Source of the DNA: Candidatus Chloroploca mongolica
GTDB taxonomy: Bacteria; Chloroflexota; Chloroflexia; Chloroflexales; Chloroflexaceae
Length of the DNA: 64,000 nt
Assembly: GCF_004762035.2 (NCBI RefSeq)
Contig: NZ_SIJK02000013.1
Location: 53,104 to 117,103, forward strand
Direction: 5' to 3'
The notes under the pieces were generated by a model. It was not told where the DNA came from. It saw only the letters and a list, made by a program, of their open reading frames with translations, and searched no databases. The position numbers were made by a program, and so were the translations under genes. Below, one piece after another: positions 17,229 to 27,240 of this stretch (within the stretch, counting starts at the first letter, position 1; each line of letters begins with the position of its first letter).

Positions 17229-17879
17229 ATGACGGCAGAACGAGACATTGACGCACAACGTAACGTATTTCTCGAAGCCTTGCTTGCCATTGATCGCCTC
17301 GAAGTGCGGCGCCTCCTCGAAGAACTTGTGTCCGAGATCAGTCCGGTCATAATGGTTGAGCAACTCATCGTGCCGGCGCTTGAAGTGATTGGTGAACGCT
17401 GGGAGCAAGGTGACGTATCGCTGGCTCAGGTCTATATGAGCGGGCGTATCTGTGAAGAGATTGTTGATACGCTCTTGCCAGCGGCGAATGTCCAGCAGCA
17501 AAGACAACCTGTCATCGCGATTGCGGTGCTCGAAGACTACCATATGCTGGGCAAGCGGATGGTCTATGCGACGTTACGCTCGGGTGGCTTTGTCGTCAGC
17601 GATTATGGTCGGATTGACACCGATAATCTTGTTGCCAGGGTTGTGCGTGAACGGGTTGCTATCTTGCTTATTTCAGTGTTGATGCTGCCCTCGGCGTTGC
17701 AGGTCAAAGCGGTACGGCAGAGACTCGATGCGGCAGGATGGCGACCAAAAATCATAGTCGGTGGTGCCCCGTTCCGGTTTGACCGACAGCTCTGGCAAGA
17801 GGTCGGGGCCGATGCGGTGGGCTACACGGCGTCGGATAGTGTTGGGCTGGTGACGAGTTTGTTGGAGGCATCCGCATGA
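17229..17879 (+). CDS. Corrinoid (cobalamin-binding) protein, MtbC/MtaC-like
   Basis: 216 residues in two parts. The first ~90 are an α-helical B12-binding cap (LEELVSEISPVIMVEQLIVPALEVIGERWEQGDVSLAQVYMSG), as in MetH and methanogen corrinoid proteins. The rest is a Rossmann-like B12 domain with the base-off ligand motif DxHxxG as EDYHMLGKRM, then the LI-IS-LM and VGGAPF loops (VGGAP-F) typical of the fold. Such proteins carry a methyl-Co(III) corrinoid between methyltransferases, or act as B12/light sensors. The stop overlaps the start of the UroD-like gene (ATGA), so the two are translationally coupled. ATG 17229 follows GAGAGAGG. Confidence 0.88.
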   Translation: MTAERDIDAQRNVFLEALLAIDRLEVRRLLEELVSEISPVIMVEQLIVPALEVIGERWEQGDVSLAQVYMSGRICEEIVDTLLPAANVQQQRQPVIAIAVLEDYHMLGKRMVYATLRSGGFVVSDYGRIDTDNLVARVVRERVAILLISVLMLPSALQVKAVRQRLDAAGWRPKIIVGGAPFRFDRQLWQEVGADAVGYTASDSVGLVTSLLEASA

Positions 17880-18928
17880 CAGCTATGACTTCACTAGAGC
17901 GGGTCTTGACGACGCTTGGGCATCAGGAGCCTGATCGGGTGCCGCTCTTTCTGCTCGTCACAATGCATGGCGCACGTGAATTGGGCTTGTCGCTGCGAGA
18001 CTATTTCGCGCATGCCGAGTATGTGGCTGAAGGTCAGTTGCGGATGGCGCACAAGTATCAAAACGACTGCCTCTACGCACTTTTTTATGCAGCCTTGGAG
18101 GTCGAGGCGTGGGGGGGCGAGGTCATCTTGAGCGATGATGGTCCGGCCAACGCTGGCGAGCCCATGATCCGCAAGCCGGAAGATATGCGCACCCTCAAAG
18201 CCCCAGTGGTCGAAACCTCGCCTGTCCTTGGGCGTGTTCTGGATGCGATCAGGCAGATGCGCGCGCGCAGTGAAGATGCGATGCCGATCATTGGGGTTGT
18301 GATTGCCCCCTTCTCATTGCCCGTGATGCAACTGGGCTTCGAGCAGTATCTGACGTGGATGTACGAACGGCCTGATCTGGTCAAGCAGCTCTTGCAGATC
18401 AACGCAGAATTTGCGGTGGCCTGGGCCAATGCGCAGCTTGACGCCGGGGCGACGGCCATCTGCTATTTTGATCCGGTTGCCTCAACCACGGTGGTTTCAC
18501 GGGAACAATATCTGGACTTTGATCATCGCCTGAGTAAAGACGTGATTGCACGGATCAAAGGGCCGGTTGCAACCCATGTAGCGTCGGGGCGCTGCATGCC
18601 GCTGCTTGATGATTTTGCGCAGACGGGGGCGCTGGCGGTTGCGGTCAGTATCGAGGAAGATCTGGCCTTGATGAAGCAGAAAGTCGCGGGCCGGGTGAGT
18701 CTGCTTGGCAATCTCAATGGGATTGAGATGCGTCGTTGGACGGAAGCCGAGGCTGAGGCGGCCGTCAAGGCGGCGCTTGCGGCGGCTGGGCGTGGGGGCG
18801 GCTTTATTCTCGCCGATAATCATGGCGAAATCCCCTTCCAGGTGCCCGAAACGACATTGATGGCGATCAGCGAAGCGGTACAACGCTGGGGCCAGTATCC
18901 CCTCGACTGGGTAAGTAATGAACGGTAA
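17876..18928 (+). CDS. Uroporphyrinogen decarboxylase/MtaA-superfamily protein
   Basis: 350 residues with the UroD-superfamily (β/α)8 pattern: MTSLERVLTTLGHQEPDRVPLF at the N-terminus, IGVVIAPFSLPVMQLGFEQYL, then GATAICYFDPVASTTVVSREQY and GGGFILADNHGEIPFQVP. True UroD has an RQAGRY motif near the N-terminus, which is absent here. Methyl-corrinoid:thiol methyltransferases (MtaA/MtbA) bind Zn through HxC plus a later Cys. Here the HxC position reads THVAS and the later Cys position is His (DNHGE). It is therefore probably a corrinoid-linked methyltransferase relative with altered metal ligands, not a haem enzyme. It is coupled to the corrinoid protein gene and overlaps the next gene by 11 bp. 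Confidence 0.75.
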   Translation: MTAMTSLERVLTTLGHQEPDRVPLFLLVTMHGARELGLSLRDYFAHAEYVAEGQLRMAHKYQNDCLYALFYAALEVEAWGGEVILSDDGPANAGEPMIRKPEDMRTLKAPVVETSPVLGRVLDAIRQMRARSEDAMPIIGVVIAPFSLPVMQLGFEQYLTWMYERPDLVKQLLQINAEFAVAWANAQLDAGATAICYFDPVASTTVVSREQYLDFDHRLSKDVIARIKGPVATHVASGRCMPLLDDFAQTGALAVAVSIEEDLALMKQKVAGRVSLLGNLNGIEMRRWTEAEAEAAVKAALAAAGRGGGFILADNHGEIPFQVPETTLMAISEAVQRWGQYPLDWVSNER

Positions 18929-20993
18929 GCTCTGTCTGCGCGTGTGTCGACACTATTATGAGGATGTAGCGCAGGCTGTCCGTGAACTTGGGTATCCTTT
19001 TGTAACCGTTGAAGCATATGCACTGACCTGCGGGCGACCGCAATTGTTGCAGCATACCGACCAGATCTTTGCACGACCAGTTGCTGCGTTACGAACTGAT
19101 CTGATCGTGCTTGGCGCATGTGCGGCAACACCCGATGCACTCCCGGCGAAGCTAGACGCTCAGACGCAGTTGATTCATCTCAACCACTGTCTGGTCATGC
19201 TCGCGGGGCCAGAGTTGATCGACACTGAAACGAAGCGCGGGGCCTACCTGCTTTCGCCGGGCTGGTTGCGGGCCTGGCGTGCGCATCTGTATGCCTGGGG
19301 GTTTGATCAAGCGCTGGCCCGTGACTACTTTCACGAGGCGGTCGAAGAGTTGTTGTTGCTTGATACCGGGACGGATCCAGAGGCATTGTCCGGGGTAAAA
19401 GCGTTTGCCGCCTATCTTGACATGCCGTATCGGGTGCGGACGATTGGGCTTGATTATCTCAAGCTCTACCTGGCGAAGGTCATTTTAGAATGGTATCTCA
19501 AAACATCGCAAACCGAGACGAAACGAGTCTTGCAAGACGCGAATCGCAAAATTGCCGAATATGCGATGGCCTTTGATCTGCTCGTTGATCTCTCGCAGAT
19601 TCGCTCAGAAGAAACAACCATTACCGCGATTCGCCATATGTTTGCGATGCTCTTTGGCTGTAACAATCTAGAATACGCCCAGATCCAGGGTCATCAGATT
19701 GTCGCTGTTTTTGCCAAAGATGGTCACGATCAGCCTGCACGCCACGCTGAACTTGCGCAGGTACTGGCCTCGATGGAGCGTGATCACGCTCTTATTCCTC
19801 AGGAAGAGGGCTTTTATCTGCGGATTCGCTATCACAACGAGACCTTTGGCCTGGTGGTTGTACGGCATATCACCTTTCCCGAATATCGCAATCAATACCT
19901 CAATCTGGGCCTGGCGATTGCCAATCAGTGTGGGCTTGCCCTGGCCAATGCGCGCACCTATTCGATGCTGCGCGAGGCGGAAGCTTCGTTACGGAGTGAA
20001 CGTGATTTGACGGAAGAGTTGCGCCAGATGATGGCCCATCTCAACTCGAATGTTGATATGGATGCGATGTTGCATCAAGTATTAGTACAACTTGATAAGA
20101 TAGTGCCGAATCACCAGTCACTTCTTTTATTATTAGAAGAGAGCACCCTGCGCCTTGTTTCTGCCCATCCTGTTGAATGGCAGGCCAGACTGGTTGGTGA
20201 AGAGTTCAGTCCTGAACAGCCCCCATTTGCCGAGATTATGCAGCGTCGGATGCCGCTCATGCTTGATGAAGCGGCCCTGGCGTCGCTCGATCTTCCCATG
20301 GTAACAAGTTTCAAGAGCTGGATGGGTCTCCCGTTGCTCCATCAAGAGCATCTCCTCGGGCTTTTGACGCTTGGAAGTCAGCAGGAAGAGACGTATACGC
20401 CGAGTCAGGTAACGATGATGCAGGTGCTCGCCAATGAGGTTGCCACGGCACTCGAGAATGGGCGGCTCTTCCGCGAAGTCTATATGCTGGCTGGAACTGA
20501 TCCGCTGACGAGGCTTTACAATCGGCGGCGGTTCAGTGAATTGGCCGAAGCCGAGTTCAGGCGCGTGCAGCGTTATGGGGGCAAACTTTCGACGATCTTT
20601 ATGGATATTGACCATTTCAAGCGGGTGAATGATGTCTTTAGCCATGCTGTTGGCGATCAGGTGCTGGAGCATGTAGCGAAGGCGCTCAAGCAGGTTCGCC
20701 CGTTAGATATTGTTGCCCGCTATGGCGGCGAAGAGTTTATCATTGCCTGTCTAGAGACAGATTTGCGTGAAGCAATGCAGGTTGCCGAGCGATTGCGCCA
20801 GACCATCGAGCATACGCCCATTGAGACGTTGAGTGGGCCGGTGCAGATCACAATGAGCTTTGGGGTTGCGACACTTGAGCCCGACCTCACGACCCTGGGT
20901 GAATTGATCTGGCGGGCTGACCAGGCGCTCTACCATGCGAAGTGCATTGGACGCAATCGTGTTTGTTCCTGGAAACAGGCAGAAACGCATTAG
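18918..20993 (+). CDS. DUF1638-like/GAF/GAF/GGDEF diguanylate cyclase
   Basis: 691 residues. Residues 1-200 resemble DUF1638, a family that accompanies corrinoid methyltransferase genes, with the landmarks IVLGACAATPDAL, YLLSPGWLRAWRAHLYAWGF, ELLLLDTGTD and the Cys of TQLIHLNHCL. Two GAF-like sensor domains follow (about 215-350 and 365-520). The C-terminal GGDEF domain (about 525-685) begins TDPLTRLYNRRRF. It has the active motif GGEEF and, five residues earlier, the product-inhibition site RPLD (RxxD), so it should make c-di-GMP and be feedback-regulated. No membrane helix is seen, so the protein is soluble. It is the last gene of the corrinoid operon. The DUF1638 call is tentative; the GGDEF call is firm. 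Confidence 0.8.
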   Translation: MNGKLCLRVCRHYYEDVAQAVRELGYPFVTVEAYALTCGRPQLLQHTDQIFARPVAALRTDLIVLGACAATPDALPAKLDAQTQLIHLNHCLVMLAGPELIDTETKRGAYLLSPGWLRAWRAHLYAWGFDQALARDYFHEAVEELLLLDTGTDPEALSGVKAFAAYLDMPYRVRTIGLDYLKLYLAKVILEWYLKTSQTETKRVLQDANRKIAEYAMAFDLLVDLSQIRSEETTITAIRHMFAMLFGCNNLEYAQIQGHQIVAVFAKDGHDQPARHAELAQVLASMERDHALIPQEEGFYLRIRYHNETFGLVVVRHITFPEYRNQYLNLGLAIANQCGLALANARTYSMLREAEASLRSERDLTEELRQMMAHLNSNVDMDAMLHQVLVQLDKIVPNHQSLLLLLEESTLRLVSAHPVEWQARLVGEEFSPEQPPFAEIMQRRMPLMLDEAALASLDLPMVTSFKSWMGLPLLHQEHLLGLLTLGSQQEETYTPSQVTMMQVLANEVATALENGRLFREVYMLAGTDPLTRLYNRRRFSELAEAEFRRVQRYGGKLSTIFMDIDHFKRVNDVFSHAVGDQVLEHVAKALKQVRPLDIVARYGGEEFIIACLETDLREAMQVAERLRQTIEHTPIETLSGPVQITMSFGVATLEPDLTTLGELIWRADQALYHAKCIGRNRVCSWKQAETH

Positions 20994-21062
20994 CAGAGGC
21001 ATTGTGGTACAATGCTTTTTAGTGGTGATCCATAGCTCTTTTGTGCGTGCCATTATTTTCCT

Positions 21063-22820
21063 ATGCTACTTGAGCTGCAGATCCGTGATTTTGCCATTAT
21101 TGATCGTCTACACCTTCGCCTTGGTGAAGGTTTTACCGTGTTGACCGGTGAGACCGGGGCGGGCAAATCAATCATTATTGATGCGCTGGGCATGTTACGG
21201 GGCGAAAAGGTTGATGTTACGTTTGTGCGAGCGGGTTGCACGCGTGCGCGGATCGAGGGTGTCTTTAGCCTCGACGATTGTCCCCAACTAGCCCCGCTGC
21301 TGCGTGAGCATGATCTGCTTGATGAGGATGACGGGCAAGTCATCGTTGTGCGTGAGATCAGTGCTGAGTCGGGGCGGAGTGTAGCGCGGATCAATGGGCG
21401 TGCGGTCAATACGGCGGTGCTGCGGGAGATTGGCGGGCGCTTGATTGACATCCATGGGCAGCACGAGGGGCTTTCGCTCTTTAATCCGCGAACGCATCTT
21501 GAGATGCTTGATCGTTTTGGGGAACTGCTTTCCCTGCGCGAACAGGTTGCCACCCAGGTGCAGATCCTCCGCGGTCTTCGCAATGAGTTGGCCGATCTGC
21601 GGCGCAACGAGGCCCAGCGTCAGGCGCGGATCGAAGAGTTGCGTTTTCTGATCGAGGATGTGACTGCCGCCAGGGTGCGACCGGGTGAAGAAGAAGATCT
21701 GGTGCGTGAGCGGCAGGTGGTGCAGAATATGGCGCGGGTGACCGGGTTGGCGACGGAAGCGTATGCCGACCTGTATGCGGGGCGCGAAGGTGGACGTACG
21801 CCTGGGCGTCCAATCATCGAGTTGATCGCAACGGTTGCCGGAAACCTGGTCGAACTGGCGCGCCTTGATCCTTCGGTAGAGAGCATGGCGACGACGGCGA
21901 GCGAGTTGCATTACCAGCTTGAAGACTTGGCGGCGGCGCTGCGTACGTACCGCCTCGGGCTTGATGCTGATCCAGGCCGTCTTGATGCCCTTGAGGATCG
22001 GTTGACGGTACTGCGTGATTTGCAGCGCAAATATGGCGGCGATCTTGCCAGTCTGGTCGAACGGGCGGCTAGTGCCGAGACCGAGATTGAGCGCTTGCAA
22101 AATAGCGCGGTGCATATTGCCGAACTTGAACGGCACGAGGCTGCAACGTTGGCCGAATTGGGCACCCTTGCCGCTACATTGTCGCAGCGACGACGCGAGG
22201 TTGGTGATGAACTGGCCCGACGGATCGAAGGCGCGATGGGCGATCTAGCAATGCCGCAGGTGCGCTTCTTTGTGAGCATCAAACAGACGCCTGATCCGCA
22301 GGGTGTACCTTCGGCGGGTCGCAAGGTGGCGGTTGATCGCACTGGCATTGACCAGGTTGAATTTCAAATTGCGCCGAATCCTGGCGAACCACTCAAGCCC
22401 CTGGCGAAGATTGCCTCGGGTGGCGAGAGTGCTCGCTTGCTGCTTGCGCTGAAATCAATTCTCTCACGGGTCGATGAAGTCGCAACCCTCATTTTCGATG
22501 AGATTGATGTTGGCGTCGGCGGGCGGGCCGGCCAGGTGGTCGGTCAGAAACTCTGGGCGATCACCGAGAATCATCAGGTCATCTGCATCTCGCACCTTCC
22601 ACAAGTCGCTGCGTTTGCCGATACGCATTACCATATTCGCAAAGAGTTTGACCCTGAACGTACGCGTACACAGGTTCAACGCCTTGATGACCACCAACGG
22701 ATTGATGAACTCGCGGCGATGCTTGATGGAAGCCCCAGCGAGCATAGTCGCGCGAACGCCCGCGAAATTATCGAGCGGGCCATTGCCTGGAAAGCGAATC
22801 GACAGGTACCTACGCCATGA
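21063..22820 (+). CDS. recN: DNA repair protein RecN
   Basis: 585 residues, an SMC-like ATPase that holds and aligns double-strand-break ends. Walker A is in FTVLTGETGAGKSIIIDALGMLRGEK (about 20-45). IDIHGQHEG matches the conserved Gln-loop region (DxHGQHExQ-L). A coiled-coil middle (about 155-365) follows. The C-terminal half has KIASGGESARLLLALK (signature), TLIFDEIDVGVGGRAG (Walker B) and CISHLPQVAAFAD (H-loop). All catalytic parts are intact and the length is typical. A TACAAT box lies in the short upstream gap. I see no GAAC-N4-GTTC box there. It overlaps the following gene by 4 bp. Confidence 0.95.
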   Translation: MLLELQIRDFAIIDRLHLRLGEGFTVLTGETGAGKSIIIDALGMLRGEKVDVTFVRAGCTRARIEGVFSLDDCPQLAPLLREHDLLDEDDGQVIVVREISAESGRSVARINGRAVNTAVLREIGGRLIDIHGQHEGLSLFNPRTHLEMLDRFGELLSLREQVATQVQILRGLRNELADLRRNEAQRQARIEELRFLIEDVTAARVRPGEEEDLVRERQVVQNMARVTGLATEAYADLYAGREGGRTPGRPIIELIATVAGNLVELARLDPSVESMATTASELHYQLEDLAAALRTYRLGLDADPGRLDALEDRLTVLRDLQRKYGGDLASLVERAASAETEIERLQNSAVHIAELERHEAATLAELGTLAATLSQRRREVGDELARRIEGAMGDLAMPQVRFFVSIKQTPDPQGVPSAGRKVAVDRTGIDQVEFQIAPNPGEPLKPLAKIASGGESARLLLALKSILSRVDEVATLIFDEIDVGVGGRAGQVVGQKLWAITENHQVICISHLPQVAAFADTHYHIRKEFDPERTRTQVQRLDDHQRIDELAAMLDGSPSEHSRANAREIIERAIAWKANRQVPTP

Positions 22821-25800
22821 CTGCGAACACTTCTGTCAGCCGCTGGGCGGCACGTATTGCCGAGGCCAGCTGGTTGCTTGCACTGAGTTTTATTCCGCTC
22901 TATTTTAATCTCTACTCGGCCCGCCATTTCGAACCCGATAAGATCGCAGTGGTGCGTTCGCTGGCGCTGGTCGGGGCCGCCGCCGTGCTGATTGGGCTCC
23001 TTGATACCTGGTTGTCACGTGAGAAACGCAAACCTGCCGTAACCGATCCCCCGCCCGAAGAGGCCACGCCGGTGCCGCCACTTTGGCGGAGATTTGCGGC
23101 CATTCCTCTGGCTGTGCCAACCGCAGTGTATGCAGGGGTCTTTTTGCTGACAACGATCACCTCGGTGACGCCCTGGATGAGTTTCTGGGGATCGTACCAG
23201 CGCCTTCAGGGAACGTATACGAATCTCTCGTATATCATGCTATTTATCGTGATTCTGGTGACATTGCGCCACCGCGAACAGCTTGAACGCATGGTCACCA
23301 TTATGATTGCGACGGGGATCGCCGTAGCGGGCTACGGGCTTTTGCAGCACTTCGGCCTCGATCCGTTGCCCTGGCGCGGCGATGTACTGACCCGCATTGC
23401 CTCAACGATGGGCAACTCGATCTTTGTGGCCGCTTATATGATCATGATCGTGCCCTTCGCGCTCTACCGGATGCTGGTTGCCTTCAGTGATGCCCCAACG
23501 GCCCCACAGGCGGGGCCGTTGCTCGGGCGTGAGTGGTTGTGGACCCTGGTGCGGGCGCTGCTGGTGCTGGCTGGTTTGATGCTCTTGCTGGCGACGATTA
23601 AATTTGGGGCCGTGATTCGGGTTATTGATGCACGCTACTGGTGGGTTTGGCCGGGTTCGATTGTGGCGACGACGACGATCTGGTGGCTGCTGACGATCAA
23701 TTTTGACCGGGGTGATCGACGCATGCCGCTCTGGCCCGGCCTCTTCACGATGGGCTTTCTGCTGCTCTTTGCACTGCAGTTTGCCATCTCGGCGGGCAGT
23801 GGGGCGCAGACGCTGTTGACCAGTGATCAGGCGGCTCATGCAAGTGATTGGAGCATCTGGTTTTTTGCGTCGCTTGCCGCGCTGATCGGGGCGTATGCCC
23901 TGGGCATGACGTTGCCGCGTCGCCCGCTTGAGCCAACCCGTGCCGGTCGGCTGCTTGATGGGGCGGCGGCCGGCCTGGCGACCCTGATGCTGCTCGTTGC
24001 GATTGTCTTTTCGCAGAGTCGCGGCCCGTGGATTGGTCTCGGTGCGGGGCTCTTTGTCTTCTTCTCGCTTGTGCTGTGGCAAGCCTTGCGCCACGCCAGG
24101 GCGACCGATCAGATGACGCGTGCGCGCCTCTTCCGTGGTCTTTTGATCGGTTGGGTGACGTTGACGCTGGCTGTCGGCGGTTTTCTGATCACGTTCAACC
24201 TGTCGAAAGCACCGGTGTTTGAGCAACTGCGCGATGTGCCCTACATCGGGCGCATGGGGCGTTTGCTCGAAGTGGGCGAAGGTACGGGCCTGGTACGGCG
24301 GTTGATCTGGATTGGCGATGAGCATGCGGGCGGTGCGATCGCGTTGATCATGAGCGATCCGGTGCGTGCGGTAATTGGCTGGGGCCCCGAGAGCATGTTT
24401 GTCGCGTTTAACCCGTTTTATCCACCTTCGCTTGCCAATATCGAGGCGCGTGGGGCTTCACCAGACCGATCCCACCAGGCGCTGCTTGATGAACTGGTGA
24501 CCCGGGGGTTGTTGGGCCTGGTAAGTTATCTTTTCCTGCTCGTGAGCTTTGTCTTCTTGAGCTGGAAACTGATGCGCAACAGCACTAGTTGGCGCTGGCA
24601 GGTCTTCTTCATTGCCTGTTTGAGCACAATTACCGCGACGTTTGTCGAGGGCTTGACGGGTATTCCCATTGTCTCGACCCTGACTCACTTCTGGATGGTG
24701 CTGGCAATGACCGTGACGGGTGGGGCGCTCGCGGGGCACTATCGCCTCTCGCTTGCACCACTGGAACCAGCCGTGGCTGCCGTACCTGAAGACGGCGCAA
24801 GTGCTGAGCAGGCGCACCGTAGTGGACAGGCGAGCGGCAAACGACGAAAGGGGCCGGTTCGTGGTCAGCAGGTTGCACGGGGAGGCAACTCGGCGCGTTC
24901 ACGCAATACGGTGCCGGGAGCGGGGCCGATCTTTGCCTATAGCATGGTTGCCGTCCTCACCCTCATCGCCATTTTCAGCTTTAATTTCAATCCAATCAGG
25001 GCCGATATGCATTTCCAGCAAGCCCAGGGCTTGAGTGAACGCGCTGAGACGTCGGCTGATGGCTTGATCATGGCGCTCAATGAGTATCTGCAAACGATCC
25101 GGCTCAATGCCCGCGAGGATTTCTACTATTTGAACCTTGGGCGGGTTCTGATGTCGCTTGCTGATACGGTGCGTGCGCAAAGCCCTGAACTAGGAACCCC
25201 CAAAGATGATCCCCAACTCACGGTGCTCTTGGGGCTTGACTCGAGTAGTGCGATTGCCAGTTTTGTGCAACAGAGTACCCCGAATGAATTGATGAGTTAT
25301 GCCGAGGCGGTCTTGCTGCATGCGCATAACCGGAGCCCACTGAACAAAGACCATTTTGCCAATCTTGGGCGGCTCAACAGTGTCTGGTATCGCTGGTCGA
25401 ATGACCCGGTACACCTCGAAAATGCGCTCGACTGGTATGATCAGGTCGAAGAGTTGGCCCCCCAGGATGTCACGCTGCTGAATGAGTTTGCGGGGGTCTT
25501 GATTCTCAAGGGTGATCAGTTGATGGCCGAGGGGCAGACGGAAGAGGCGCAGGCCGCTTTTGCGCGGGCCGAGGAGTTGCTTCAGCGTTCGGCGGCGCTT
25601 GACCAGCGTTATGTTGACACGTATATCAGGCTTGCCGATCTGACGCTGTCGCGCAATCAAGATCTGATTGCGGCGACCAATGCGTATAGTCAGGCTATCG
25701 GTATTTCGGCCCGCCAGACGGTGAATTCAATTGAGAATGTCGCCAATGCGCTAGCCGAGCAGCCCGAGCTGATCCTGCAGTTGCGTGATGCCTACCTGCG

Positions 25801-26158
25801 CGTGATCGCCACCCAGGAGGAACGTTACCAGAAGCTTGACCCGCAGAGCAGTGCGGCGCAAAGCTTGCGCTCCGATCTTGCCTTGCTGCACACGGTGGCT
25901 GGTCTGTTGTCGGTGCGTGGTGGTGACACCGAGGCGGCGCTCGTTGCATATGCTCGAGCGGCTGAACTCGAACCAAATAACCTCAACTATATTCGCAACT
26001 ATGCGATTGTGCTAAGCGAAGTGTCGCGGCATGCCGATGCGGTAGCCGAATTGCGAGCGTTGATCGGGCGGCTTGAGGTGGGGACGGGGAACGAAGCCAC
26101 GATTGCTGAGGCGCAACAACTGATTGCCTACTTCGAGCAATTGCAGGGAGCACCGTAG
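22817..26158 (+). CDS. O-antigen ligase/polymerase-like (Wzy_C) membrane protein with TPR tail
   Basis: 1113 residues. The first ~650 form a polytopic membrane part of about 12 helices, with the Wzy_C/WaaL signature region around [20 protein letters not shown] and a large loop near 470-570 ([23 protein letters not shown]), where the ligase family keeps catalytic Arg/His residues. A basic linker ([11 protein letters not shown]) and one more helix precede TPR-like repeats from about 760 to 1110 ([35 protein letters not shown]). Such proteins polymerise or attach polysaccharide chains at the cell surface, or glycosylate proteins. The ATGA overlap with recN and the WecA-like gene 2 bp downstream suggest a surface-glycan role. 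Confidence 0.8.
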   Translation: MTANTSVSRWAARIAEASWLLALSFIPLYFNLYSARHFEPDKIAVVRSLALVGAAAVLIGLLDTWLSREKRKPAVTDPPPEEATPVPPLWRRFAAIPLAVPTAVYAGVFLLTTITSVTPWMSFWGSYQRLQGTYTNLSYIMLFIVILVTLRHREQLERMVTIMIATGIAVAGYGLLQHFGLDPLPWRGDVLTRIASTMGNSIFVAAYMIMIVPFALYRMLVAFSDAPTAPQAGPLLGREWLWTLVRALLVLAGLMLLLATIKFGAVIRVIDARYWWVWPGSIVATTTIWWLLTINFDRGDRRMPLWPGLFTMGFLLLFALQFAISAGSGAQTLLTSDQAAHASDWSIWFFASLAALIGAYALGMTLPRRPLEPTRAGRLLDGAAAGLATLMLLVAIVFSQSRGPWIGLGAGLFVFFSLVLWQALRHARATDQMTRARLFRGLLIGWVTLTLAVGGFLITFNLSKAPVFEQLRDVPYIGRMGRLLEVGEGTGLVRRLIWIGDEHAGGAIALIMSDPVRAVIGWGPESMFVAFNPFYPPSLANIEARGASPDRSHQALLDELVTRGLLGLVSYLFLLVSFVFLSWKLMRNSTSWRWQVFFIACLSTITATFVEGLTGIPIVSTLTHFWMVLAMTVTGGALAGHYRLSLAPLEPAVAAVPEDGASAEQAHRSGQASGKRRKGPVRGQQVARGGNSARSRNTVPGAGPIFAYSMVAVLTLIAIFSFNFNPIRADMHFQQAQGLSERAETSADGLIMALNEYLQTIRLNAREDFYYLNLGRVLMSLADTVRAQSPELGTPKDDPQLTVLLGLDSSSAIASFVQQSTPNELMSYAEAVLLHAHNRSPLNKDHFANLGRLNSVWYRWSNDPVHLENALDWYDQVEELAPQDVTLLNEFAGVLILKGDQLMAEGQTEEAQAAFARAEELLQRSAALDQRYVDTYIRLADLTLSRNQDLIAATNAYSQAIGISARQTVNSIENVANALAEQPELILQLRDAYLRVIATQEERYQKLDPQSSAAQSLRSDLALLHTVAGLLSVRGGDTEAALVAYARAAELEPNNLNYIRNYAIVLSEVSRHADAVAELRALIGRLEVGTGNEATIAEAQQLIAYFEQLQGAP

Positions 26159-26159
26159 C

Positions 26160-27176
26160 ATGATCCAGACGGCCCTGATCGCCATCGTCGCGCTGACCTT
26201 TTCGATGCTAGCGACGCCGCTGGTGCGGCGTCTGGCGTTGCGGGCGGGGGTGGTTGCGGTGCCGCGCGTGCGTGATCTGCATATCACCCCGGTGCCGCTG
26301 TTGGGTGGGTTGGCGATCTATGGCAGTTTTGTGGCGGCGCTGATTTTGTTTGGTGATCGGGCGTATATTGTCGAGTTGATCGCGATCCTGGTTGGAGCGA
26401 CCCTGGTCTCGATCTTTGGCTTGGCCGATGACCGGTGGGGCCTCAGTGCGCGGGCGAAATTGGCGGGCCAACTGCTGGCCGGGATCGTCTTGTTACTTGG
26501 TGGTACACAGGTACAACTCTTTCCGCTGATCTGGCTCAACTGGTTGGTGACGTTGCTCTGGGTGGTTATTATTACAAATGCGGTCAACTTTCTCGATAAT
26601 ATGGATGGTCTATCGGGTGGCATCACCACGATTGCGGCCACCTTTTTTCTCTTGCTTGCCGCGATGAACGAGCCACGACAGGTGCTGGTTGGCGCGATGG
26701 CGGCGGCCTTAATCGGGGCATGCATCGGCTTTTTACGCTACAACCTCAACCCGGCGACTGTCTTTATGGGAGATACAGGCAGTCTCTTTCTCGGCTTTAT
26801 GCTGGCGGCGCTGGCGATCAAGCTGCGGTTCCCAAGCAACACCCCGGTGGTCACGTGGATGGTGCCGCTCTGCATTCTCGCGGTGCCACTCTTTGACACG
26901 AGTCTGGTAGTTGTCTCACGGCTTCGGCGTGGAGTCAACCCCTTTACGACGGCGGGCAAAGATCACCTGTCGCATCGCCTGCATGCGCTCGGGTTGACCC
27001 GGCGCGAGGCGGTTCTGACCTGTTATCTGCTTGGTGGTGCGACTGGAATGGTGGGGGTCTACCTGACGCGGGCCACGATGGTTGAGGCCTATTTTGTGGC
27101 GGGGATGATGGCTGCGGTGGGGATTGCGGCGCTGATCTGGCTGGAACGGGTATGTCCTCGTGGGGGATCTGGATAG
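26160..27176 (+). CDS. Undecaprenyl-phosphate sugar-1-phosphate transferase (WecA/TagO-like)
   Basis: About 338 residues from ATG 26160, which lies 2 bp after the previous stop and has GGGAG upstream. It is a member of the MraY/WecA polyprenyl-phosphate transferase family with around 10 helices. The catalytic Asp motifs are LADDRWG (about 75) and [12 protein letters not shown], the nucleotide-binding motif is [12 protein letters not shown], and the C-terminal loop has [15 protein letters not shown], i.e. the HxxHR-type motif of WecA/TagO and not MraY. It should transfer a sugar-1-phosphate (commonly GlcNAc-1-P) to undecaprenyl phosphate at the cytoplasmic face, starting glycan assembly that the Wzy-like neighbour could complete. 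Confidence 0.9.
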   Translation: MIQTALIAIVALTFSMLATPLVRRLALRAGVVAVPRVRDLHITPVPLLGGLAIYGSFVAALILFGDRAYIVELIAILVGATLVSIFGLADDRWGLSARAKLAGQLLAGIVLLLGGTQVQLFPLIWLNWLVTLLWVVIITNAVNFLDNMDGLSGGITTIAATFFLLLAAMNEPRQVLVGAMAAALIGACIGFLRYNLNPATVFMGDTGSLFLGFMLAALAIKLRFPSNTPVVTWMVPLCILAVPLFDTSLVVVSRLRRGVNPFTTAGKDHLSHRLHALGLTRREAVLTCYLLGGATGMVGVYLTRATMVEAYFVAGMMAAVGIAALIWLERVCPRGGSG

Positions 27177-27240
27177 GGGATCATCTGGTCTATGGTACAA
27201 TGCTGAAGATGGATCGACCAGACCAGGGACGAGGAGAAAA

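Noticed and set aside
21000..21062. SOS box in front of recN
   Set aside because: recN is SOS-regulated in many bacteria, but no GAAC-N4-GTTC or CTG-N10-CAG site is visible in the short upstream gap; only a TACAAT -10-like box is seen.
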